Program-made: the position numbers and the translations under genes
Notes under the pieces: generated by a model
What the model was told of the DNA's origin: nothing
What the model saw: only the letters and a program-made list of their open reading frames with translations
The model's database searches: none
Assembly: GCA_036023115.1 (NCBI GenBank)
Contig: JAYKKT010000087.1
Span: 10,324,501 to 10,388,500, forward strand
Source: Brasenia schreberi
Lineage: Eukaryota; Streptophyta; Magnoliopsida; Nymphaeales; Cabombaceae
Reading direction: 5' to 3'
Length of the DNA: 64,000 nucleotides
In this document: piece after piece, positions 12,350-24,170 of the stretch
Position numbering within the stretch: the first letter of the stretch is position 1
Layout: every line of letters begins with the position of its first letter

Positions 12350-14800
12350 GGAGGGAGCAGCGTACCCCACTTATTGAGTAGAAGAGACGTCAACGTCTGA
12401 CTTTGCGGCAAGAAGCATCAATTGAGGGATGGAAGTTGTGACTTCCTTCAACTCTATGACGTTGATATCTTCACCAAATGAAATGAGACAAGCCGTCTTC
12501 ATCCTGACGACATCGTCGACGCAATAAAGGCTTTCCTTCCCGAAGAAAATGACACCATAACTAAGACTATCATGCACGCAAAGCGAATTCGGGTCAGGAG
12601 TAGGCGATATTTGGATCCGATCTACTCGTGATCGCCGACCGTTACATTCCACCCACTAGTACAAAATCAGCTTTCTTCAGTGATTGTTTAATGTTAACAG
12701 TCGACGGTTACAATGGTGGAGAAAAACCATGTAATTTGGTTCTACATCTTGCATTCTGCAAAAGCACAGTCAGTGACAGATCTACATTGAGGCGAGATGG
12801 GGTGGTAACCCGACCGGAAATTCGAAAAACCAATAAAAAAGTTACGGAGCACGACCGGAATCTGCTATAGCTTAGCTTATATGCACCTTTTGAGCTCATA
12901 TAAACTTTTTTAGTTAAATATATTGAATTTTATTTACGTTATTACACATGCTATAAAGCCATGTTAATCCAACTCATGGAAAGGGCATAATAATTAAATG
13001 ATCCAAACTATCAAAATTTTAAAAAATTTGACTTAATTTCTAACTAGAATATCCAGATTTTCCTAAAATTATATGAAATTTATATTTTAAACTTCAATGA
13101 CAGTCATGTGCTAAAAGGTACTCTACGATCCGGTTGCAGTTATGCTGAGTGATGGTATAATAACTTTACACCAAACAAATCTAGTATTTTATTGGTTCAC
13201 ATGCTTGCTCAAGTTTGTTCTTAAAACCTAACAAAGCTTACTTGTTTGACCAAACAATTTTGGCCCAAATTTGCACTAAAAAAATAATTTAAATGTTAGA
13301 AAAATGAAAATAAGGACACAACTATGGACCAAGTAGTGCTCCACCAAACGGCTCATTAGACCTAGTCTAGCAAAAAATAAAAGCTAGAGGGTGCGAGACC
13401 GATACAAAACGCACTAGTTGGTGCACCACCCAGCAAAATCTTCGACTCTGGGTGCAGCTTGATTGCACTAGCTCATTGCTATTTTGGGTCAACTAAATAT
13501 CAATGGCCTGTGGGATTTCTTTATACTGTTAGGTAGTAGGCAACTAGTTGGACATGTGAAAGATCATTTGTTTCGCCATCAATTGCCAATGTACATGTCA
13601 AAAAAAGAAGACCTTTAATTTCTCATCACATTTTAAGGTCGTTAATTTTTATAAATTGCAAGTTCGATTTAGGGATTGCACTATTAGTCCAACTCGGCAC
13701 TTGGCCCAACTCACACCCAATACGTGCCCACACACATATATGGCATGAGTGTAATAAGGTTGTCTATCATCGTTCTTAAAATACCTTTACAACATTCAAA
13801 ATTATAGTCGTGTCAAAGAAAAGTAATGGTTGGATATGAATTAGCAACACCAATTAGCTTGAATTAAATCAAAGAGAGAGAGAGAGAGAGAGAGTCTTAA
13901 TTGCATAATATTGCTTAGTGCATAATCTTACACAAACATCTCCAAATCTTTGAGATCAATAATGGAAATTTAAATCAAATGTACTTTTTCGATGTACAAA
14001 ATTATACACCAAACAATATTATATAGCTAAGGTGTTCTCCATATATATATATATATAACTCGTTCTTTTCCCATAAGTGCCCTATACAATGAAAAGAGAA
14101 TCTGAACCCGTACCCACCTTGTTGTCATCCCTGGTTAAGTTTGATTATTGATAATAATAAAAAAAGAAACAGAGAAGGTTTTTCAGTGTGCAAGAGTCCA
14201 AATCCAGTTCCCGGCATACTATTAAGAGATTTTTTTTTTTGTTTTTAAGCCACTGCTATTTGACATGAACATGTAGGTTGAGGTATCAATTCTTTTTCAA
14301 CACGAACAAAGTCAGGAAAAATCTCTACAATGATTTTAAAATCGAACAGGTCGCGGTTTGTGTTGCTCTTAATGAGCTTGCATGCACATATTTTTATTCT
14401 ACTTTTCATCCTTATGACAAGCCATATTCTAATTTCTTTATTTAGTGATGCCAAATGTATCTAAGGGGTGTTTAATTACAAGGAGGGACTAATAATTGGA
14501 ACTGCAGTTCCAGTTTTCTTCGTAACCAAATGCGGCCTTCATCCACTAAAAAACGGAGTCACACCCAATTACAGAACTGGAATTGAAGTTCCAACCTGGT
14601 CCGGTGTGATTTAAATCGAACCCTAACTGACCATAAAACCAGGGGAACTGGAACTAGAACCTAGGAGCCCCACAATTTGGTTGCCATTTAGTTTCCGGTT
14701 TTGGATTTAAAATCCATTTTTTAAAAATAAAACTAGAACCAGACCAGAGCTGGACCCAATTTGAAAGTATACCCAAAACCGGACCCAAGCGAGGACCGAT
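11781..14800. other. Intergenic, repeat fragments only
   Basis: Holds (GA)n at 13872-13894 and a short (AT)n near 14041. From 14580 to 14800 the DNA is rich in GGAACTGG/CCAGTTCC motifs related to the tandem repeat that follows. An ORF at 12371-12652 (minus) is open but unrecognised. Confidence 0.35.
12314..12349. repeat. Compound microsatellite (GT)n(GA)n
   Basis: GT units to 12330 followed by GA units to 12349. Confidence 0.9.
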
Positions 14801-15090
14801 TCAGTTCCAGTTCCAGGTTTTATGAAACCGGAACTGCAGGTTTGAAACCGGTGGTCCTGGTTTACCCAGAACCAAACAGGTCTAAGCATAGAAAGTAGGT
14901 GGGATATCCGTGAGATACCCAAAAATCCAAAGATCATATACATATTCAGTTCCAGTTCCAGGTTTTATGAAACCGGAACTGCAGGTCTGAAACCGGTGGT
15001 CCTGGTTTACCCAGAACCAAACAGGTCTAAGCATAGAAAGTAGGTGGGATATCCGTGAGATACCCAAAAATCCAAAGATCATATACATAT
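14801..15090. repeat. Two tandem 145-bp units, almost identical
   Basis: Unit 1 is 14801-14945 and unit 2 is 14946-15090. I saw a single clear difference (GGTTTGAAACC against GGTCTGAAACC). Each unit holds TTCCAGTTCCAGG and AAACCGGAACTGCAGG motifs and ends in a short AT tract. Confidence 0.93.
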
Positions 15091-15278
15091 ATACATATAT
15101 ATATGTATTGGATCATACTTACTTTTGTGCTGTCAACTCATGTTCACCCTTTACTTTTGGGGGCACAAGTATAAAAACTTACTTTTTATATTTTTTCAAA
15201 TATTCTTACAACTTTCTAAATTATACTCATACCCAAAAAGGTATTGGATGAATGTGAGTAAGAAACATTAGAGGTGAG

Positions 15279-15385
<107 letters not shown>

Positions 15386-15721
15386 CAATGGTCCATGATC
15401 AATTGAGGATGGTATTCAATGTTTCGTTTCACATGGTTCCAACATCTCAACCACCAATATTGTCGCCCTCCCCTTATTGAAACTGTCATTCATCGATCAA
15501 AATCATTTTCACCACCACCAAAACCACTTTAAAAAACTAAAAATATGTATATATAGGTAGTTTTATGGTTTTGATAGTGATAAAAGCAGTTTTGACTGAT
15601 AGATGATGGTTTTATATAGTTGAAGTTTAGTAGAAGGGGATGGAGGGCAAAAACAGTTAAAGCAACAGAACCATACTAAAATTGGGGATTAAACACCGTG
15701 CTCAATGAAACAGGAATCACA

Positions 15722-15723
<2 letters not shown>

Positions 15724-15800
<77 letters not shown>
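15724..15800. repeat. Compound microsatellite (CT)n(AT)n
   Basis: About 31 bp of CT followed by about 46 bp of AT. Confidence 0.95.
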
Positions 15801-15803
<3 letters not shown>

Positions 15804-16224
15804 TGAATTAGCGCAACCTCGGAATTGAGTCTTATGTGTTATAATACACAATTAGCCGAGGCAATTCTCGTCCAAGTTGTTGGCTATGATGAAGAGCCCA
15901 TGCTTGACACTCAGTTATTGCCCCCACCCTGAAAGATTTTAAATTTTAGATCCGCCACTGGAGATAGGTAATTTTTTTATATAAGAAATTAGCAGCACAC
16001 TTACTTTCTCGGGGGAGACCTTGACATCCGATTAAGACAGGCGGGGATATCCCGACCTTATCATCAATATGCCTTAATGCAGTTTAGTTACTTAGTTCAG
16101 CTCCATTCGTCACCAAGTAAGAGTCGGTCTAGTGCATTCAGATCACAATGAATCCCTGAAATATCAACAAACATAGTTCATCCACCTTTATGGCTGTTCG
16201 GGGAATGCTTTACACATACACATG

Positions 16225-16226
<2 letters not shown>

Positions 16227-16280
<54 letters not shown>

Positions 16281-16297
16281 AGAGAGAGAGAGAGAGT
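16227..16297. repeat. Compound microsatellite (AT)n(AG)n
   Basis: About 50 bp of AT followed by about 19 bp of AG. Confidence 0.95.
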
Positions 16298-16890
16298 CTT
16301 AGGTACATAATATGTTTGATGCATAATTTTACACAAATATTTTTACTGTTTTGAGATTGACGATGTCGATTTGAATGAAATGTGTCTTTTTACTCTCTCT
16401 TTTTATGTATATATATACATACATGTGTGTCTGTGTGTAAGATTCAGTACCCTGAATTGCATCGTTCTGATTATGGTCCCGTGGGTCATAACGACCATAC
16501 GAGAACTTTTAAATTAATTTTCTTCTTGGTAGTACTTGAGATGGGAGGGTTTTGCACTATTTTGAGGGAGACGTTGCACAAAGTTCAGCATATAGAACAA
16601 GCTACCATTCAGCCATTTTGTCTTATCTTTTGGTCTTTATGCAATTGCATAGCTAGTCTGCTTCGACCCATTTGCAGTACATGACAAACAATGAAAAAGG
16701 TAGAAGAAGAAGGTGAAACAGATAACTCCATGTGAATTTCTGGCTGGTCATGTTTGTTTTACTTACGAAGGAAAACGAGAGATGTTCGTTGGGAAACCAT
16801 GTGTGATGAAAAAGAGGTAAACAAAGATGCCTACAACGTCCTCATTGCTTCTATGTGGTTAAACACAATAAAAGGGTTTGAATTTTGAAG

Positions 16891-16891
<1 letters not shown>

Positions 16892-16936
<45 letters not shown>
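16892..16936. repeat. Compound microsatellite (CT)n(AT)n
   Basis: About 22 bp of CT followed by about 23 bp of AT. Confidence 0.93.
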
Positions 16937-16937
<1 letters not shown>

Positions 16938-18239
16938 AGTGTTTGGACTTACTCACTCTTCAAATTGTTCACTCATGTTAAACCATTATTTTTCAGTGGC
17001 ATGGATGCAATAAGGTTATCAATCAATTTTTACATACCCTTACAACCTTTAAAATTACACTTGTTTTCTTGAAAAATAATGCTTAGACATGAGTGAACAA
17101 TATCGAGGGTGAGCAAGATCTAGTTCCTTTCCTCTTCTCTCTCTCAATATAGAGAGTGAATGCGTAGTATATGCTAGTAACATTACATGTTAATATATCT
17201 AAATAAATCTCAACCATGTAAGTTGAAAGATGAATAATTGATATACTTTTATATTTTTTAAATTTAAATATCAACTATCCATCTTTCAAATTGAATGATT
17301 GAGATTTATTTGAATATGTTAGCATGTAATATTGCTAATGTATACCAAACTTCTCTCCTCTCTCTCTATATATATAAGAAAATTGGATACAACCCATAAT
17401 GACATCAACCCACCTATCATTTTTGGCTAAAATTTTAAAATTTGTAAAAAGTTTTGAAAAAGTATGACAAATATTTATTACATTCATGTTACCAAAAACA
17501 ATGAGTGAGCATGAGTGAACATATGTCAGTTTGGGTAGGTCCAATGACTCACTCCCTTTATCATACAATTTTTCTAGTGCTGCAAGTAAAACTAGGAGTT
17601 TCGAAACACCTTGGTTGTGCGGAACAAAGCACGAGTTTTGTCAGTGGTGGCTGAGGCTGACATAGAATTCCCAAGGCTAGACTATTTATGTTGATCTTTC
17701 TTAAGATTTAGGTGAAGTCATCGTGAGCTCGAAAATAGCCTACGGTTCAAGTCATGGACTAACACCAGCGTTGCTCTACCGATGGGTGTGGGTGTGTATG
17801 GTTTTATTGAGGTAGGGCAAGAACTTATTACTGATTTGCTCCTTAACTCGGGAATTTAACTTGAAGGAGGCAGACTAAAGCCACCCGGTTCTCTATGGGG
17901 TGGGGTCGGGTTTGGAACTAGTTCCAATTCTTACCGCAATCAAATGGGGGCCTTGGTATAGAGTATGAGCCCGCTTTTTACCCGATTATGAGGCCCGTCG
18001 GTGGTCCACCCTGAGGGTGGGCCGCTGGAACTGGAAGTGGAATTCTTAACTCCAGCCCATAGTCCCAATCTCTCAATCAAACACCCTTACAGAGGACTCC
18101 TCATCCTAGACAACCCCACAACCTCACGCCCATCTTAAGCAGGTCTTTTACTAGTCTGTAGCATCGCTTTCCTAGGGCTCAGTTTGGGAGGGACACTCAT
18201 TACAAGGGCAGTAGAACAAAGATGAGCCTAGATTGTTAG
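16937..18239. other. Intergenic, nothing recognised
   Basis: A short inverted similarity around 17190-17340 (CATGTTAATATATC/GTTAGCATGTAATATT type motifs) suggests a decayed small transposon, not resolved. The 17940-18090 part belongs to the dispersed GTTTGATTAC-type repeat. Confidence 0.35.
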
Positions 18240-18279
18240 TCATAGATTTCTTAGTCATTCCAATCGAAATAAAGGATGA

Positions 18280-18353
<74 letters not shown>

Positions 18354-18393
18354 TAGATTTCTTAGTCATTTCAGTCGAAATAAAGGATGAGCT
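18240..18393. repeat. 43-bp direct repeat flanking a (TA)n array
   Basis: The motif starting CATAGATTTCTTAGTCATT and ending AAATAAAGGATGAGC occurs at 18240-18281 and 18352-18393, a few mismatches apart, on the two sides of about 70 bp of TA. Confidence 0.9.
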
Positions 18394-19152
18394 TATATAT
18401 ATACACATAAATAATTTTTTGTTATGAATATGACTGACAGGGTCATATATAACCCATTTATCTTTCGGAAGAAAAAAAATACAATTAGTTAATCATAGTT
18501 ACATGTATAGAGTAAGTATTGCACATGACACAAACTTTTCAAGTGTGAAATGGCCAAACTTTTTGAGTTAGAACAATATTGAGTCATTGACATCTCTGAA
18601 ATCACCAACCCAAGACACAAAAGGGTGGTGTTTAGGTTCACTATGAGTGTGCATCAATCGGTAGTGGCCGAATTAACAAAATCTGAATTATTTCTAAATT
18701 TAAAAACTAAAACCGAACTGAATAACACAGAGTACTGAACAGAACCGAACCGATCGAAATAATTCTGTTTGGGTTCGACAAATGAATTCTAAGATATATG
18801 TATACGTATATATAACCGAGAAAGTTTTTAACTAAGTAAACAAATCAATTTCCATCATATTCATATAATTCTATCCACAGTTGCAGTAGGCATCACCAAA
18901 TTGAATGTCAAAATTACAACTATAATTTTTTCTAACTACAAAGTCATTGAAGCACATCAAGTAACAAAGATTCACATATTATTAAAGTGGACCTGTCAAT
19001 ATCCAACTCTATGTGATTCATTCTCTTAATTTATTTGGAGCCCCTATATATAAATAGAACAAGATAACCTTAAATTGCAACTACATAAGACCAAGATAAC
19101 ATGTAAGGAAGAGGCTGTGTAATTGTGTCACTTAATTTGAATTTGGTTATTC
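18394..19152. other. Host repeat that received RTE copy 2
   Basis: Contains many CGAACCGAAC/CGGTTATTC motifs. The same style of sequence resumes after the RTE (22440-22555), so the RTE probably landed inside an older, unclassified repeat. Confidence 0.4.
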
Positions 19153-19169
19153 GGTTATTCACTTTTCGA

Positions 19170-22100
19170 ACTCCACTCATGTAAGGATTACCCTTGCATT
19201 GCCGGTCCCAAGCCCAAATAAAGGAGGAGGGTTGTGTTAAGCTTTCGACAGCCAGCGTAAAACTTCGTCGGATTTTTATAACATGGATTACAAAAATTAT
19301 GAGCATTGCTTTGGAGCGTCCCCGCCTAGCGACGTGTTGCAGAGCCCGAATGCAGAAGTAAGCAAGGGCCAGTATATTTTTGCCCGAATGTAGTGAATCA
19401 ATTGCAGAGAGGGTTCCCACATCATGGACGGGTGTGGGTAAAGAAGTTAGTTCCGCTACATTGCCGCCTGAATATAGTGAAAAATTTTCAGAGAGGGTCT
19501 CCGTATTTTGATTATGGACGGATGCAGGGGGTAAGGAAGCTAGTCCTAGATAATAAGATTCGTATTGGTTCTTGGAATATCAAAACATTATCCGGTAAGC
19601 TAATGGAGGTGGTAGATACTATGATTCGGAGAAAGATTCATATTCTATATTTACAAGAGACAAAATGGGTTGGAGAAAAAGCAAAGGAGATAGAGGATAC
19701 AAGTTTTAAATTATGGTACTCAGGTAAAGAAAAGGCTCGAAACGGAGTTGGTATTATCATAAATAAAGATTTAAAGGAGAGTATAGTAGACATACAATGA
19801 TATGGTGACCGAATCATAACGTTGAAATTAGTGTTAGGAGCAGAGGTTTTGAATATAGTTTGTGCTTACGCACCCCAAGTAGGACTAGAAGATAGTATAA
19901 AGACAGTTTTTTGGGAAGAGTTAGATAAGGTGTTTCAAAAGATTCCACAAAGGGAGATGATTTGTTTAGGAGGAGATTTAAATGGACGTTGGTAAAGAGG
20001 CATTAGGATATCAAGGGATTCATGGAAACTTTGGTTTTAAGGATATAAATGAGGAAGGTAGGGAGATTTTAAATTTTGCTATGGCATTTGATCTCTTTAT
20101 AGTCAATACAATCTTCAAAAAACGAGATAACATTTAATTACTTATAAGATGGCTTATCACAAACACAAATTGATTACTTTATTTGTAGAAAAAAAGATAG
20201 AGCGTGTTGTAAAGATTGTAAGGTAATTCCAGGAGAAAGCTTAACCACCCAAAATCAACTTTTAGTTATAGATTTACAAATAAAAAGGTGGACAAAGAAG
20301 AAAAGAGTGCATCGAGCTATTCAGACTAAATGGTGGAACCTCAAAAGTGAGAAAGAAGATATATTTAAACAAAAAGTTCTGCAAGAAGATGTTTGGAATT
20401 ATGTTGGCACATCTTGTGATATGTGGAACAATATGGCTATACATATTAGGAAAGTTGCGAAAGATGTGTTAGGGGTATCTAAGGGAGGTGTACCGGCACA
20501 AAAAGAAGCTTGGTGGTTGAGTGAAGTAGTACAAAATAAAATCAAGGCAAATAGGGCATGTTACAAATTACATTATGCTAAGAAAACTAGTGAAACTTTA
20601 GAAGCTTATAAGAAAGTAAAAAAGGCCGTTAGTGAAGCAAAAGCTAAGATTTGGGAGGACTTATATAAAAAGCTCAACTCAAAAGAGGGTGAAAGAGATA
20701 TTTTTAGGATAGCTAGGGCTAGAGATAAGAAAACTAAAGATCTTAATTATGTTAGATGCATAAAAGACGAGGATAAAAAAATTCTAGTGGCAAATGATGA
20801 TATAAGAAATAGATGGAAAAACTATTTTTATAATCTTTTTAATGAAAATAAAGATGTTAGTATTAGTTTAAGAGATTTAGCCAACTCAAAAAAGTATATA
20901 AACCATAATTTCTACTGACGTATTCAAAAGAATGAAATCAAAGAGGCTCTTAAACATATGAAGGGTGGTAAATCGGTAGGACCAGATAATATTCTTATAG
21001 AAGTTTGGAAAATACTAGGAGAAATAGGAATCACTTTGCTCACAAGACTATTTAATGAAATATGGAAAAACCAAAAGATGCCCGAGGAATGGAGAGCAAG
21101 TACACTTATACCCATATATAAGAACAAGGGAGACATTCAAAATTGTGCGAATTATCGAGGTATCAAGTTAATGAGTCATATTATGAAATTATGGGAAAGA
21201 ATTATCGAACGTAGGTTAAGACAAGTATCAAGTACAACAGAGAACCAATTTGGGTTCATGCCAGACGGATCTACTATTGAAGCGATTCACCTTTTGAGAC
21301 GTCTTATGGAACATTTTAGAGCAAAAAAGAAAGACCTTCACATGATATTTATTGATCTAGAAAAAACTTATAATAGGGTACCGAGAGAGGTTCTTTGGAG
21401 AACTTTGGAAAAAAGAGGTATCCCATTGACATATGTTAACCTTATAAGAGACATGTATGATTGTGCAAAAACATGTGTGAGGACTCATGAAGGAACGACA
21501 AACTTCTTTGAAGTTAATATTGGGTTACATCAAGGATCAACTTTAAGCCTATACTTATTTATAATAGTGATTGATGAGTTAACAAAACATATTCAAGATG
21601 AAGTACCTTGGTGTATGTTATTTGCAGATGACATTGTATTAGTGGAGTCTAAGGAAAAAGTTAATAGAAAATTGGAACTATAGAGAGAAACATTAGAAAG
21701 CAAAGGCCTCTGACTTAGTAGAACAAAGACAGAATATATGGAATGTAAGTTTGATCATTTGGTTACTTCAGAGGACATAGAAATTAAAATAGGCACATAT
21801 TGCATTCCTTAGAAGGAAAGTTTTAAATACCTAGGGTCAATTTTTCAGAGTGATGGAAGAATTGATAGAGATGTTACGCATATAATTAATGCTGATTGGT
21901 TAAAATGGAGAGGAGCATCAGATACTCTTTGTGATAAGAAGATACCATTAAAATTAAAAGGTAAATATTATAGAGCATCAATTAGGCCTGCCATGTTATA
22001 TGGTTATGAGTGTTGGTCAGTTAATCATCAACATGTACAAAAGATGTCTTTGACAGAAATGAAGATGTTGAGATGAATGAGTGGTTATACAAGAAAAGAC

Positions 22101-22422
22101 CGTATACATAATGAGGTTATTAGAAATAAAGTAGGAATGACACCAATAGAGGATAAAATGAGAGAACATCGTTTAATATGGTTTGGACATATAGAAAGAA
22201 GATCGAAAGAAGAACCTGTAAGAAGGTTAGAAAAACTAAATTTGGAAAGTATTAAAAGAGGTAGAGGACGACCACAAAAGTGTTGGAAAGAAACAATAAA
22301 GAACTATCTAGCTTATTGGGAGTTAACTGCTAATATTGCATAAGATAGGGATCCGTGGAAACAAAGAATTCACGTAGCCAACCCCGTCTAGTATGGGAAA
22401 AGGCTTAGTTGTTGTTGTTGTT
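19170..22422 (+). mobile_element. RTE-type non-LTR retrotransposon (LINE), full length, inactive (copy 2)
   Basis: The 3253-bp element lies between 17-bp target duplications, GGTTATTCACTTTTCGA at 19153-19169 and the same with one A/G change at 22423-22439. The endonuclease region (about 19540-19995) shows GSWNIKTLS, LQETKW, VCAYAPQVG and GGDLNG motifs. The reverse transcriptase region (about 20958-21720) shows FIDLEK, a GLHQGSTLS motif and the catalytic FADD box. A C-terminal domain follows at 22077-22343, and the element ends in (TTG)n at 22407-22422. Frame breaks include stops at 19798, 20918 and 21681, and GGDLNG is followed by a stop, so it is not autonomous now. The RT box is intact here but mutated in copy 1. 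Confidence 0.93.
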
Positions 22423-22439
22423 GGTTATTCGCTTTTCGA

Positions 22440-22841
22440 TTTATAAAAACCGAATCTAACTGATAAACCAAATTTCCATAAAATTGTAAATCGGAACGGG
22501 AACCGAATCAAAAATTTCAGTTTGGTTCTGTTCAGTCCGAATAATACTCACCTTTGAGGTCACATATTTAGGCATGAATACCAATTGACACGACTCAAGA
22601 GCGAGCAATACTTCTCGAAGTTTAACACATTAATACCTGATGTGGAAACCTGACACAAGCCACAATGTTTGTACTTGTCTCCCTCTTGAGGAAAAACAGA
22701 TACCCGAAGTGCCGAACGACAAACACGCAGCTCGTCTGTGTGTGTGTGTGTGGCGAATCTCTTCAACACTACCTTGCAAAGAGACAATCTGTTTGAGAAA
22801 TCATCTCCCAAGAATTCAAATTTCTCGTCAGTGATATCCAA
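22440..22841. other. Flank between RTE copy 2 and the unknown ORF
   Basis: First about 115 bp continue the host repeat. The rest, with a (GT)n run at about 22736-22752, is possible 5' flank of the ORF at 22842. No TATA box stands out. Confidence 0.35.
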
Positions 22842-23585
22842 TTGTTCATCACATGTTTGGGGCTAGGGCTAGGCTTCTTCTGCATCCACAGAGCACGCTC
22901 TATGGAATCGGTGGCGAACACAATCAAAGTATCATATGCAGCTCTCAAAGACATCAAAGCTATCCAAAGAATTCAATCGTTTCCTCATACACTGGTTTTC
23001 GCTACCAAAGCACTCTTGAAAGGGTACAAGATATCAAAGCGCTTCGAATTTCCACAAATCAGCATCGGAAGCTCAGGTTCGGTGACGAAGAAGCTAAAAT
23101 CTTTTGCTGGTGTTCTTAATTTGATCAGATACGCTCACTCCATACTGCCATGGACATCACAGAGAATTGGGTTCTTGGGAATCTTGAGCGTAGTCTACAA
23201 TTTGTCAAAGAATTCAGTGAAAACTTTAGAGGGTTTTATGGTGATTGAATCTGGTGGTTTCACAAATAGGGGACTTGATGCTTTAGGTTTGATCGTGAAG
23301 ACGGTGTTCATCACAAGAGAGTTATCTCGAATGCAGGAGATTGAAAATTGCAGATTCTTATCTGCAAGATGTGCACGAAACTCTTTCAGTGGCGCGGATT
23401 GTCCCGGTTTATTCATCAGGAGGAACAATTGTGAATTGGCTTATGGAAAATCGTCTGATGAGCGTCGAATTTCGCCTGTGTATTGCATACATACACGAGA
23501 TGTAGAATCATGTATAAGTGACATACTTTGCTTATCGATTCCCGTAGATTCTAAACATTTAGCTGATACTTATACAGTACCTTGA
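22842..23585 (+). CDS. Single-exon ORF, function unknown
   Basis: An open frame of 247 codons, among the longest in the window outside recognised genes and transposons. An alternative start at 22902 (MESVANTIKVSYAALKD) gives 227 codons. The first Met would add a short hydrophobic stretch (FITCLGLGLGFFC) that could be a signal anchor. The body is rich in basic and hydrophobic residues, with a likely membrane-type segment (IGFLGILSVVYNL, about residue 110-120), and ends with several Cys and His. I do not recognise a family. Partly overlapping frames are also open, so a chance ORF is possible, although its length and ordinary composition argue mildly for a real or recently decayed gene. No intron signals are needed. 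Confidence 0.4.
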   Translation: MFITCLGLGLGFFCIHRARSMESVANTIKVSYAALKDIKAIQRIQSFPHTLVFATKALLKGYKISKRFEFPQISIGSSGSVTKKLKSFAGVLNLIRYAHSILPWTSQRIGFLGILSVVYNLSKNSVKTLEGFMVIESGGFTNRGLDALGLIVKTVFITRELSRMQEIENCRFLSARCARNSFSGADCPGLFIRRNNCELAYGKSSDERRISPVYCIHTRDVESCISDILCLSIPVDSKHLADTYTVP

Positions 23586-23656
23586 ATTCGTAATTGTATA
23601 AATTCTTGCTTCATCATAAGTTAGTCTGAGCCAATTCATCAGATTCTGATATTATT

Positions 23657-23697
<41 letters not shown>

Positions 23698-24083
23698 CAC
23701 ATACACACATATGCACACTGTATATATTGGCTTTCGTCAAATACGTCTTTCCACGAAATTCTACATGTATCTATGAGATCGAGTTCGTTTTATGATTTGT
23801 TGAATTTGCATCGTTCGTTCAACTTTCATATTGGTTTCTTACATTCTGGACCGTATTCCCGAAGTTATTTCCTTAAGAAAAAGCACAATTAGATCAAGTT
23901 TGGTGCTGGTTCCTCATATCCTCAAGAAGGAAGTAGAGGGCATTTGTTTCTCACCTTTTCGTTTGGTGAATAATGTGATCTTGGTTAATAAGACAGAATT
24001 TTTAGCTTGAAGCTGTTGCAACCTTCCTTTGTTGACTAAGGAATTGCCTGAAACAACACAAGTTGGAAATACCATTTTAGTGG
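23586..24083. other. Downstream flank with (CT)n
   Basis: (CT)18 at 23658-23694 followed by a short CA tract. Otherwise nothing recognised. Confidence 0.45.
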
Positions 24084-24091
24084 GTAAATGA

Positions 24092-24162
24092 TAGGGCTGT
24101 GTGGAAACAAAGAATTCATGTAGCCGATCCCGTCTAGTATGGGAAAAGGCTTAGTTGTTGTT
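24092..24162 (+). mobile_element. RTE LINE, 71-bp 5'-truncated insertion
   Basis: Matches only the 3' end of the RTE family (GTGGAAACAAAGAATTCATG ... GGGAAAAGGCTTAGTTGTTG). It is flanked by an 8-bp duplication GTAAATGA at 24084-24091 and 24163-24170. Confidence 0.88.
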
Positions 24163-24170
24163 GTAAATGA

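Noticed and set aside
12371..12652. 93-codon minus ORF (MECNGRRSRVDRIQ...)
   Set aside because: Composition is protein-like but I recognise no family, and no flanking exons could be joined.
14463..14545. Short MITE with AAGGGGTGTTTAATTAC and GTAACCAAATGCGGCC ends
   Set aside because: The terminal inverted repeat is imperfect, and neither a target duplication nor a second clear copy could be confirmed by eye.
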